A stretch of 64,000 nucleotides of DNA from Hofstenia miamia (Eukaryota > Xenacoelomorpha > Acoela > Hofsteniidae). Each line of letters opens with the position of its first letter. Position 1 is the stretch's first letter. This document shows positions 37,201-50,200 of this stretch, in pieces. Location: contig CABFPE010000052.1 in the NCBI GenBank assembly GCA_900660155.1, forward strand, positions 1,449,800-1,513,799, read 5' to 3'. The notes below the pieces were generated by a model, which was not told the DNA's origin, did not search any database, and worked only from the letters and a program-made list of their open reading frames with translations. Position numbers and translations under genes: made by a program.

Positions 37201-40200
37201 TTTGCGTTAAAAGGGTGTTTCCTGAGAAAGATGTATCAACTCGTTTTATCAACAAGTTGACAAACGTAAAGACAAATTTTTTGATAAATTGATATTTTAT
37301 TATTCTTGTGAACAACCATCCTTTTATGGGAAGGGAAACTCCAATTTCATTGAAGGTTCGAATTTGTTTTTCATTTGTAGCTTAGATAACAATTTTCAAT
37401 GAAAATTTAAAATATGCTAAATTATTTAAAATAGCAACAATGAAAATAAAATGATGTAAATTGTGCTTGACAAACCAAGTCTTTGTTTGTAATGAAAGAT
37501 TTGTAAGCAGAGCAATTGTAAAATCTTGGGGACCATTAAGTTTTTGTCAACAATTGCTCCGTTTATTAATCCATTTGATAAATCGTTTGCTTGAAACGGA
37601 CATTGTTTGTTCCTTAAGTATTATACGTTTTAGTATGACAAATAAAAATAATTATTAATAGCAAAATTCTGTTATTTTCTAGCTAGTGTAAAGTGCCAGC
37701 CTCTAGCTATATCACGTTTGAATTAAAAAATAAAATAAAGATGCCCAAATAGAGTTTAAAAAACTCAATGCTCCGACATCCAACATAATCCCATATAAAA
37801 CATTATCTTTCGCAAAATTGCTTTGCAAGCTAAAAATTTTTTTGCGCAAAACATTTTTAAATTTGTTCCTAGTATATTTTTTCAATTATTTCGTGCTTAG
37901 GAAAACTAAGTTTTGGCTAATAAATTGTAATATGAATTGAAACATTTGATTAATATTTTATAATTTTCGTGTTTATATATTTCAATAAGGATGTCAATAT
38001 CTTGCAATCGAAATGAATAAGTTTTTTAATAGTAAATCGAGGATTAATTGAATGAGATATTGCAGCGATTGCCTTATCGCTGCTACCGATTAGCTTCATC
38101 CCATTTTCTTCCGCGTCATCGAACTATGCAAAGGGATTACCTAATACGGGTGATTGGCGGCGTGCTTTATAGAATTGGGATATCGTGGCGAAATTACGTT
38201 AAAACTCTTCTTACAATCGTCGCTTTACTTTTATGTAGCTACGCAAGGAATTCCTAGTGAGGCGCTTCAAAGCTAAATAGCGCTCCGCCGCTTTTCATGT
38301 TTATCCAAGCGTTCTCAGCGGTGTTTGCAAACGAATGGATAGCTATAAATCAGAAACGTTTGGGAAAGTTTTTCATTTGTGAATTTACAGCATGTGGTCA
38401 TTGTCGCACTCTCACGTAATAGATCCCATTTTCGATTCTTCACCGTTTGTAAACGCATCGAGGCAACTAATTGACACTGAAGACTTTAGTGATATAGTAG
38501 AAGCATTACAAAAGTCAGCGCCACCCACTGAACATAAAGATCCGCCTTCTAATTACCTTTGTCGCATATGTCACCAGAAGGGCCATTTCGTAGAAGATTG
38601 TCCTACTGCCAAGGGTCTAAGAATACAAGGAGCCACCCCGTATCAAGGAAAGAAAAGATGCACTGGGGAATATCGTTGCAGCAAGTGTAAACGCAAATGG
38701 ATTTCGCATTTTTCGTGGGCTAACGAGGGTCAGTTTTGTGTCAAATGTAAAATTAATGTTTTTCCGTACAAACAACGCGCAATTGTAGAAGCGAAACACG
38801 GCCATTAAAAGCCCTTAGTTTGTATATTATTTGTTTTGTAAAAATCGTGTTTATATGTGAGGAAGGTTTTAAATACAGTATGTCTTTAAAATGGCTTTTC
38901 ATTTTTCTTATAGTCATTATTACTCAATACGTGGGTAATCATTTCTGTAACTAAATTTAAAAAAATGTGTCTCTGCCTATTTGAGCACATTTTATTGGAA
39001 TCAAAATTATCAAGAATTGTTTCTTGTAAGTTATTTTTTAAAAGCTTTCATTTTATGACAAATATTGCTATTGCTGCACATACATTTTAATGTAAAATAT
39101 GCAATTTAAAGACTGATATTTTGTAGGCCTACTAAAAACACAAATCCTAAGATTCGAAGATATTCTCATATTAAAGATAACAAATTGTTGTAAACAAATG
39201 CCCTTATTAAAATCTTCAGTGTTTTCATGTTTATAAGACACGCATAATTTAAATTACCTAGAAATTCAATAAAGTTCACTCCAACACAAATTGAAGCTAT
39301 TCACTCTGGCATGCAGCCTGGACTTACAATGGTGAGTTTCGTTGTATATAGAGCAATTTTTCACTACATGTATTGTTTAATATTCTTCTCAACTATCTAC
39401 TATTCTTAATAATCAGTCGTTCACTACTATTCATGCAGCAACAATTTCATTAATTAATATTACAATCAATTGCATTCATTTAAGTTATTTAAAGCAGTAG
39501 AAATTATATTAACAAACAAGAATGTTTAATACAAACTCAGTGTTCCTTCTGTTCTTATTCAAATTATTTTAATGATTTGTGGTTGCAATTTTTGTGAACT
39601 TGTTCTGATTACATAAATGTGTAAAAATTTTATTTACTCAACTAATAATCTAGTACTTAGATTTAACCGCTTTGTTTTAAGATACATCAATTTAAACGCT
39701 TAAAAAATAATTTGTTTAAAATTTCATTTTGTATAAAATTCTTACAATGCATGAATTTCTCCGTTTATACTTTTAATAGATTTTAGTTCTATTTTTTTAA
39801 GTAATAGATAATAATACATTAACAAGTTCATCTTATATTACTGTTGAGCTTGGATATATTGAGTCTTCATTTTAGTTGAAACTAGATTCATCGTGTTTGC
39901 AAATGTTTTAGCCCTATTTCTATTACATTACTTTTAAGTAATAAATCGATTTGTCTACTTTTTTGAAGAATTTCAACCAAGCCTTTTAAGAAATATTGAA
40001 AGCCTATTACATGAACACATCTATTGTGTTGGGCCCGCTTATGGAATGATGACTTTTTCTTGTGACTGAAGTACATGCAAATAAGAATTTTTTCAATGAG
40101 AATTTTTGTAAAAATATTCAAGTTCTTTCCATACCTAGTGTTCAGATAATGTGGCGGTCTAATGCCCATGGAATTACAACCAGTGATGGGGTTCAAAATT

Positions 40201-41827
40201 TTAAGAACAGGTTCTTTTTGTATCGTACATACTAACAACAGATTCGCTCATTTACTTCTAAAACTAATTATCTCATCATCTCCTAAATGCTTTATTTTGC
40301 GCACCACACTTCTGTAGAAATTCGGGCTTTGTTTTACGTCACAATGCTACAAATTACTGAACATGTAGTTTTCAACCAGCTTTGAATTTTATGTTTTATT
40401 CCGTAATAACCGATTAGCCTTAAAATTCTGCAGTTGAGGCGTAAGCTGTAATATTTTTGGCTGACAGGCGGTTGAGAAACAAAGGTCTAATGTCTGTAAA
40501 AAAAAACAGCAAGAACGGGTTCACGCGAACCCGTTCGAACTCCCTGAATCCCATCACTGACTACAGCTACCCTGAAATATTTTATTTTCGGAATATAAAC
40601 TGTGTGATTCTGATCCAGAAAACAATTCTCTATCTTGTGTTTTCAGATTTTAAATATCTTCATTAGTTCGTGATTTATAAGCGTTCTAAAATTTGTTGTG
40701 AAAATCATCACAGATTTTGAAAAATTCGTAGCAGAATTATGGTTAGAATATCAGAGAAACCTACATTTCACATTTATCGCATGAGATTATAAATGTAATC
40801 CGATCGAAAAGCTGAATACAATGGTTTTACAACGTAAACTGATTATAGTAGATTGGCGTGGATTACTAATTTCCAAATTTTCCAGATAGTCAGTGCGCAC
40901 AGTTAAATGTGATTACCACAAGTTCTTGACACGAATGTAAAATGTCTATAAAAAGATTGTTAGAATAATATAATAAAAGCGTTATTTAATGTACCATAAA
41001 ACAGGCAAATATCAACCACAAGGGGTAATATCAGCCACTTTATAAACTTGGCGGTTATATGCCTGCCTACATATGTAGAGCTGTACCTTCTATACGTAAA
41101 CTGAACAGTGAACTATTGATCGATGTTTCTTGCATTGTTCTTATTGGATAGGAGAACTGACATATCATAGGAGAGAATAAGATAGAGAGAGGTTCTAAAG
41201 AACATCAGGCCAGTACCAGCAAAGTCAATATTCGCCGAGACTTGGGTTCAACACTTGTTGGTATGCTTCAGGAAAAGAAAACCACGTGGAGCTAAGGTTC
41301 CAGCAGGCAGACCTATCAGGCCACAAGACATTTTGCAACAAACAGCTGCTGGTCGAGGTCGTGGTGCAATTCGCCCAACTGGACGAGGTTCTGGTGCAGC
41401 TCTCCCAACTGGACGAGGGCTTGGTTCCTACAAAGACACAGAAGATGAATCTTCTTCCACTAATGAAAGTGATAACAGCAGCGAAGATATATGCGGAATT
41501 TGCGGAGTTGATTATCAAGGATACCAAGGTGAAAATTGGGTCCATTGCACCTTATGCAACATATGGACTTGTGGTAGGTGTAATAAAGGCACAAGTGACT
41601 TGCCCTTCACGTGCTCACGGTGTTTATAAACTAAAATTGTGTTTACTTTACAAGAACATTGCTAAATATATTTCTTAATAACATTTTCTGAGTGTGGGTG
41701 ATATTACCCAATTTTTGTTGTAGAAATACATGTTATATATTTGCTTTCCGTATTAAAAATTATACATACTTAAGATATTTTAACTTCGTTTTTCTGGAAT
41801 TAAATATAGTGCCTGCGGTTTACAAAA

Positions 41828-41865
<38 letters not shown>

Positions 41866-43983
41866 GGTTATATGGAAAGATAAATATTTAAAAAACACTT
41901 AAAAAGTGGCTAATATTTGCCTGTTTTACGGTACTGTTTTATTTGCAACAATTCGTAGAACCATGAATTTGAAAAAGTTGTTTTTTATTGTAAAAACTCT
42001 TTTATTAGCAACCAGATATAAAGCAAAATTTCGTAGTCAACTTTTAAATTCTGAAGGATTTTTAAAGCAATTATGGAACGATTTTAGACTTTGGCAAAAA
42101 AGATACTAAAAACATTTTAAGCAGAAACATACTGGTGTTAAGCACCAAGAAATTAATTTGATTATGTAAAAATATTCGTAAAAACTAAACTGCTTATGTA
42201 ATGTTTAAATAATTAGTTATAACGTGTACACCTTTTTGGAAGTAATTTTTAGGGATTCCGACAAAGTGTCTTATATCTTTGTTCAAATTTATACATAACG
42301 ATGAAATATGATCTTATTCCAGACATAATGTAATAAAGAACAAAAAATTATTTAAAAAATTATTTCAGGTTGTTGGTCCGCCAGGTACTGGTAAAACTGA
42401 CGTTGCTGTTCAGATTATATCAAATCTCTATCACAATTGGCCAGACCAGCGTACATTAATTGTAACTCATTCGAATCAGGCTCTCAATCAGCTTTTCGAA
42501 AAGATTATAGCGCTTGATGTTGATGAACGCCATCTACTTCGTTTAGGTCACGGTGAAGAAGCTCTTGAAACGGAGAAGGATTACAGCAGGTTTGTTTCAT
42601 TTAATCGATTTGTAACTAAATTTGCACAAAGAAGGGCAGACATAGATTGGATAAGCCTATGTGGACTCCTGGGTAATGCGCATCCATGTGATATAATTTT
42701 GCAGTTTTTTGCGGATTTTATAAATTATATTTTTTGGCGCTGAAAATCTCATAAAATTATTCACTTACACAGTTAATTGAACCGAATTTTTATTATGATT
42801 CCACTATGAAACATGCTAGCTTTTTGAATAGTTCCGCAATTCTTGAATTAAAAAATATTCTGTAATATCCCCGATCCATTGTAACCTAGAATTTTACAAT
42901 TAGAAAAAATAATATTTTGTTTAAGTTATATTTTTCAACAGTATTTAGGGTTAAAAATATTTCTTCTATGCATTAAATGCAAAACATTAGTTCTGTGGAT
43001 ATGAGCTAATCTATTGGACTCATATGAACCACTTTGCACAAAGCAGTGTCGGGCGATTTTGCTGATACTGAAGCATTGACTGTCAAATCAGAACTCTGCC
43101 AGTGTAAAAGATACAAAATTTCCATTATTATGAATGTTCATCCTGAAGATATGTGCAAAAACACCTATTGTTATTAAAAAATTACGCCTTGCTGAATAAA
43201 TTGTTGACATTAAGAGTATGTGAACCTCGATAATGAGATATTGACTTCTAATTATAATTTGATGGTCTACCATACGGAATTTAATTCATTCAAAAATAAT
43301 TTTGAAGTTATAGCGCATCCTGGATTATGGGCCTCAATATGTCATTGGAATTTTTTCTAATTTTGGAAATTCTTTGAATTTATATGTCGTCATGGTAATG
43401 CAAAAATGGACTAAGGTCCAAAGTTGGATTTTAAGAAAAAATGTATTCTGTAATAATTGAAAAATTAAATAAGTCTGTGAGTAATTTTCATATTTGTGAG
43501 TTGTTTTATTCCTCTAGGAACCGTACATACTATATAGAATTGATTTTCCATTTGTGGAAATTAGAAAACTTCGAAATTAATTTTTCTTTTTTATGAAACT
43601 AAAAAACAAGTGGAGCGAAGAAACTAAATTATCGATACTCTATGTACCACAAACAGTTCGAAAATGGTGATATTTTCAAGCTTTTTATATAGAAATATAA
43701 AAATATTACAACTATGTCTTGTTACAAATTTCGTGTATAAATTGCTCAATTAAAAGTATAGATATGCTATGCATATTATATTGAAATTTCATACTAATTT
43801 TATACAAGAAAATACAGAAAGCCAACAAATTCTTGAAAATTTTATTGTTACCTATTTTTGTAAAAATTCATTTGAGAAAAAGTCCAAATTCCCCCAAAGA
43901 ATTACATACCATATCAATGAAATAATGGGGGAGGGTACATAGCGTATCTGTAAATGAGCAAAAAATTTACATACGGAATCTAC

Positions 43984-44019
<36 letters not shown>

Positions 44020-44195
44020 NNNNNNNNNNNNNNNNNNNNNNNNNNNNNNNNNNNNNNNNNNNNNNNNNNNNNNNNNNNNNNNNNNNNNNNNNNNNNNNNN
44101 NNNNNNNNNNNNNNNNNNNNNNNNNNNNNNNNNNNNNNNNNNNNNNNNNNNNNNNNNNNNNNNNNNNNNNNNNNNNNNNNNNNNNNNNNNNNNNN

Positions 44196-44231
<36 letters not shown>

Positions 44232-47200
44232 TACACTCTACTTTTCCAATTATATTTACTTGTTTGATAAAACTACCGTTATGTTCGTGAATTTTTTGGT
44301 GTTTGATTTCAGTTATATTGAAATTGAATTAATGATTTTCTGTTTGGAAATGTGTTTACTAACTTAACTTAAATGCTTTTTAGATATGGACGCGTTAACT
44401 ATATTCTTATATTCTTGCTCAACGCATTGAACTTTTGGATGAAGTTAAGCGACTTCAAAATAGTTTGGGCGTCACTGGAGATGTTTCACATACATGTGAA
44501 ACAGCTGTTCCTCTATCAAGTATGTTTTCATGTTTATTAAGTGGCATTAATTTTTAGTTTTTTTGTGAAGCGCTAACATGCTTTCGTATTTTATTCATAA
44601 TTCCAATTTTTATCCACAACAGCTAAAAACTAGATTACAATATCTATTCACTTTTTTGAGTTTTGTTATTCATCTTTGATTTATTAGGTGATGTCCCGTT
44701 GGGAGGAATTCTATGCTAAAGTTACTGAGAGTAAGGATGTTGAGCTAATATCAAATTTCTTCCCGTTTACTTTGTTTTTCTGCAATGCGCCACAGGTATT
44801 TGTTGAGTTTTGCTCATTGTTTTAATTATGCTTTGCGTTAATTTTTTGAAACTCATTTGTTTAGCCACTTTTCAAAAAGTTGTCATATGAAGAAGATATG
44901 GAAATCGCTGAAGGATGCTGGCGGCATATTCGTAAAATATTTACTCAATTGGAGGTAATTTTTTTACAGTATAGTACATATAGTTTTATGCGAATGATTT
45001 TGATTTCTAATGCCTTGGGAGACGACCCCTAATAAAATGTAGCAAATTTCATTTTATTAATTAAATTTAACAAACTTTTTCAAAATGTCCATGTGTTAAA
45101 AATGTTACTCAATACCTTTAGTTAATTTTCTTGAATTTTAATACTTTCCTCTTCTAATAATAGAAAATGATGTTTCAATTAGAGATGGCAGTGAAATGCA
45201 GTTGTACTGTTTTAGCGTTAAGCACTAGTTCAGTCTTACGTATCGTAGTTCATTTCTGTAGACTCATTTTTTATATCCAATTACGATTTTTTCGCATATC
45301 ATTACTTATTAAATCATCATTTACGAAATTTTGAAATATATTTACAAATGAAGGATTAAGTTGGTCTTGAATTGCAAAGGAGCAAAAATCTAAACATTTC
45401 AGGAGGGTAGGGAGCAGTGTTGTAGTCCTACAATTTTCAGTGTGGAGCGCCTCTTTCCATTGGCGATCCCCACCCCAAATTATGCTAATGCAAAAGCCAA
45501 ATATCAAAATATTTATTTATCTAAATATAAAAAATGCAAACATTAGCATAAAAACAACTATTTTGTCTTAACCACGCCGACTGTGATATATCCCAAGTTT
45601 CTAAGTATAGCTTCATACAAATGAGGTGCTATCTTTTTTATCCTTAGTATCTTTGTGAGCTTAATTTGTGGGTCATTTGCAACGTGATGTGCGTGAAAAC
45701 AGGACTTTACAAATCTATCAGATTTCCAAAAGCATAATGGTGGTCCGTTTAATTTTATTAACATCAGTGATGAAACAGTAGTGGTATGTAGTCGGTTCCG
45801 TATATCAGTCACAATTGAATTCATAGAGCGGAATATTCTTTTGCATTCAGCGTTGCTACTGGCAATGGTGAGTTTGGTGCAGTTAATAAATGGTTTCAAA
45901 TCCAGAGGTAGTTGCCTTCATATGTCATCCTTGTAATTTTAAAAGACATTGTTGACGCTAGTTTCATGAAGACAAAATATTTTACACATTAAATGCACTT
46001 CAGGCTCACCAGAATCAGCAGTCATCACGGTAGACCAATTGCTCTCGTTCAGTCATGTAGTTGTCCTCTTTAAAATTTCGCAAAAAGCTAACAGCTCGTG
46101 TTGTTTATTAAACTGGTTAAAAGTTATTTGTAACTAAGTCCAACATGTTTCACATTGCTATGTAGTGTAGGTAATACCTTGAAAACTTCCATTACGAATC
46201 GCTTCATTTGTCTCCAGAGTCTGTGCACCCAATAGTTTACTTCATGATAGATAACACCTGAATTGTTTGATGAATAAATTTATCTGCATACCACAACGAA
46301 ATACTTCTGTCTTGCAACAATAGCAAAAGCTCGGATGTTTCAAACAAGACGTCGTATATGAGCGCAAGTTCTAGCAAAAACTTAAGTTTTTTCAAGAGTC
46401 CATCAAAAATGCTCCTTTCCCGACAGTCACGTTTATTGTCAAGCGACGTTTTTTGAAAGTGCATGCAAAGAGATTTGTAGTTAGACCACATTTGGAATGA
46501 ACTGAAAGCTCAAAGCATCATAAAAGTTCAAAGCTCAAAATATGGACCTACAAAATTATCTTACGCTGTGCTTTAGTTTAGCTCACTGAAAACCTTCTAA
46601 GATTTTCCCCTGTGGTTCTTAAAAATGCTAAGATCTTATCTGCGGCACTTACCCCGCCCTGTGATTTCGCCCCCTTACGTGGGCAGTCGCGCGATCATGA
46701 GCGCTCCCCCTCTTTTTTGGTCTTGTGGAACGCGTTCCCTCACTACATCACTGGTAGAGAGGGGCACGAGGTAAAGGTATTATAATAATTAACCATTGAG
46801 ACACGCCGTAGGCAATGTCAAAGTCTACTGCGACCTGCCTCTATAATGTCTCTTTAATATCGCTATTTGTTTGTGAATTATCAGCTCTTTAATTTTCTTC
46901 ATGCAACCATAAAAGATTTGAAAAAATTCCTTGGCAGTTTGAGGTTAATCTGTAAAATGGAGTTCAATTAAGATTTTTAGAAATTTCATAAGATCACCTA
47001 TGCACAATTTCATTTCTTTATGATGTTTTCCAAATTCAATTTGAACTTTCTAAATGCTTTATGAATATTGATATAAATTTTAATAATTTACGATATTTTC
47101 CATTATTTATTTAATATATCACGCTTATATTTATTTTTAGGAATACCGCGCTTTCGAGTTGTTGCGTTCTGGTCTAGACAGATCACACTACCTGTTAGTA

Positions 47201-50200
47201 AAGGAATCCAAGATCATAGCAATGACTTGCACACATGCAGCTTTGAAGCGTCGTGAAATGGTACAGCTAGGCTTTCAGGTCTGCTTATTGTTATGTAGCA
47301 AACTACTTTACCTTTGTGTTATTTATATTCTTTAAAAATATGATTTTATTTAAGTCGAGGCTTTCGATTTTTTTATATATTATTCTGGGATATCTAAAAT
47401 CACTGTTAAAATATGAGATGCATAACTCTCATTTCTATTTGAAAAATCTTTGAAATTTTATATTCCATTTAGTTGTTCAATACTAAGACTATATTTACGA
47501 TTTTCTAATTAGTATCACATTCCTAAATTTTGTCGAAATTCCACTGCAATTAGCCTATTTGCCAAGGCTTAGTTCAATCTGATCAGCTGTTTTATTTGTT
47601 CAAAGATGTGTTTGTAACTAATCTGTTGTTTGTCGAAGTAATTCATTTTTCATTTATTTAGTACGACAATATTCTCATGGAAGAATCGGCTCAAATTCTA
47701 GAAATCGAGACATTTATCCCACTTTTATTGCAGAATCCCGTTGATAGTAGAAGTAGGTTGAAGCGTTGGATTATGATCGGAGATCACCATCAACTTCCTC
47801 CTGTTATTCAAAACATGGCATTCCAGAAATACAGCAATATGGAGCAGTCACTCTTCACACGATTAGTTCGCTTGGGGGTTCCTACAATTGATTTGGATGC
47901 ACAAGGACGTGCTCGTTCTAGGTATTCTATTCAATTATTGAAACACGCCTTCCGCAAATTTAATAAAGTTGAGTTCTTCATCAAAGCTTATTAATGTGAT
48001 AGATTCCATATTTTTATATCGAGACGATAGCTAAATTTTTGTAAGTACAAATGTTTTAAATGAATGCATATATTTTTTCAAAATTATAGCATATCTACAA
48101 TGGATGTTTAGCATTTGTGAATTGTATAACTGGAGGTACAAATCCTTGGGTAATTTACCGCATGTTGAAGATTTGGATATTTATCAAAAGGCTAACACTG
48201 GCCTATGTTTTGATTATCAACTCATTGATGTTGGGGATTTCAATGGAGTTGGCGAATCGGAGCCCATGTCACATTTTTTTCAGGTAAATAGTAAAGTATA
48301 TTTTTGGAATCCGCTGCACTGCATGTCGATGTATCATAGTTTAGTATGTTACATATTTTACGCATTTATTTTCTTGTATCATGTATTTTGAAATTGATTG
48401 CGCCCTTTCTTTAGAATCTTGCAGAAGCCGAATACGTAGTGGCTTTGTATGTTTACTTACGATTAATTGGTCACCCTGCGTCATCTATTTCTATTTTAAC
48501 GACTTATAACGGACAGCGGCATCTCATTCAGGACATTGTTAATAAAAAATGTCTCAATAACCCGCTGATCGGTGTGCCAAAGGTATTGTTGAAGTGCTCA
48601 ATTTAATTTTATCTGAAGATTTCGCATGTACTATGATGTACCATGTGAATGAGATGTTTCTTTTACTTCAAGATTTTACGCTTTGTAAAAGCTATTATTT
48701 TTCATTATTTCATTTTTTATAAGTAATAATTTATGTTTTGCCAGGTGTCCACTGTCGATAAATATCAAGGTCAACAAAATGACTTTATTCTTCTGTCGCT
48801 AGTTCGCACCAAATCTGTCGGTCATCTCAGGTAAGCTGATTCATTTATGTATTTTGCATTGTATTTTCACATATTTGTTAAAACTTCTGTACACATCAAA
48901 TATAAGATATACATTTCCATTTTTAATCGACTGTTGAAAGGCCAGTAACAGAATTCCAACCCCCATGTTTGTCTCTATGGTGATAAGAATCTAGGGAATG
49001 TGCACTGAGAATCGAGATCAACAAAAATCACAATTATTCCTGGAAATGATTTGGAGACTCTATAATTTTCTTTATTATTTAAGCCACAGGTACAATTTCA
49101 AATTTATGCATTTTGTCATTTGGATTCAATTACTTGTGGAAAGGGAAGGAAATAAGGAAACAAGACAAATTTTATTTTTTTAACCCAAAAATCAATATAT
49201 TTCATTTTTGCGCACGAAAATTTAATTACAGACAATAGATATTTATCCAATAATCATGCACTTAATGCTTAGTTATTTTATTGCGCTCTTTAAAAATATC
49301 AGTGCAATGCTTGAACATCATTTTCAACACCTTTGAGAAGTGTTGCTGGTCATTATCATTCCAACTTTCCACAATGTGATTTTTCAACTTGTCACTGATG
49401 GAAGTTGCCTTCCATTAACATATTCTATGTTAAAATGCCTTCTTGGGTGACATCATGACCAATCTATTACTGTCTGTAGTTTCTTGAACGTTGAAATCAA
49501 TCTATAGTGATGTTAGCACTATGTCTATAATCCCATTTTCGTGATGAAATATAGAATAGTTATCATGATAATCATTAATAAAAGAATTCAACAAATTTTC
49601 AAGAGTTTTAACGTATTTCTCTGTATCTTGTGTTCCTTCTAAAACAATAATATTAGGTTAAACTTAGAACAAATTGCCGCTCATACAATTATACCCAATA
49701 CTACCTACGTTCGTTGAACGGTGCTGCTTTTCATGCCTGAAGCAGTGTTACTAAAACTGGCAGTCACCAGGACTATCCAAGTTAGATTTTTTGTCACTAA
49801 ATTTTCCTTGGTGTTACTTTCTTCCAAATCGCATTTTCACTGAAAAATTTTCCCTGTTCATGTGCTTTGGGGTTAATTTTGGAGCACACTTTTGTTCAAC
49901 ATACCTGAACAGAGAAACATCTTTGAACATCTGTTTTACTCTATAAGAAGGTGGGTAAGTCGAATTTAATTCCTCCTTCTCATCCTTCTTTCTGACGCCT
50001 TTCTAAAGAGACTGCAAATAGATCTCTTCAACATCAGAATATCTGAACCTCTCTTCATTTTTGGTTTACATTTGTTCGAAGAGGTGCAGGTGTTTCTCAA
50101 TGTCAACAGAACTACGACTCACTTTTGTGATATGCTAGAAATTCTTAATACAGCAGGAACTGCAGACTTTTCGTTTGACAATGAGTTTAGCATGGAGACA

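Noticed and set aside
36947-37658. Open frames in the AQR intron before ZCCHC24-like B
   Set aside because: No recognisable motif; typical chance frames.
43954-44367. Open frames made of Ile-Tyr repeats and X across the N gap
   Set aside because: They are translations of (TA)n repeats and gap characters.
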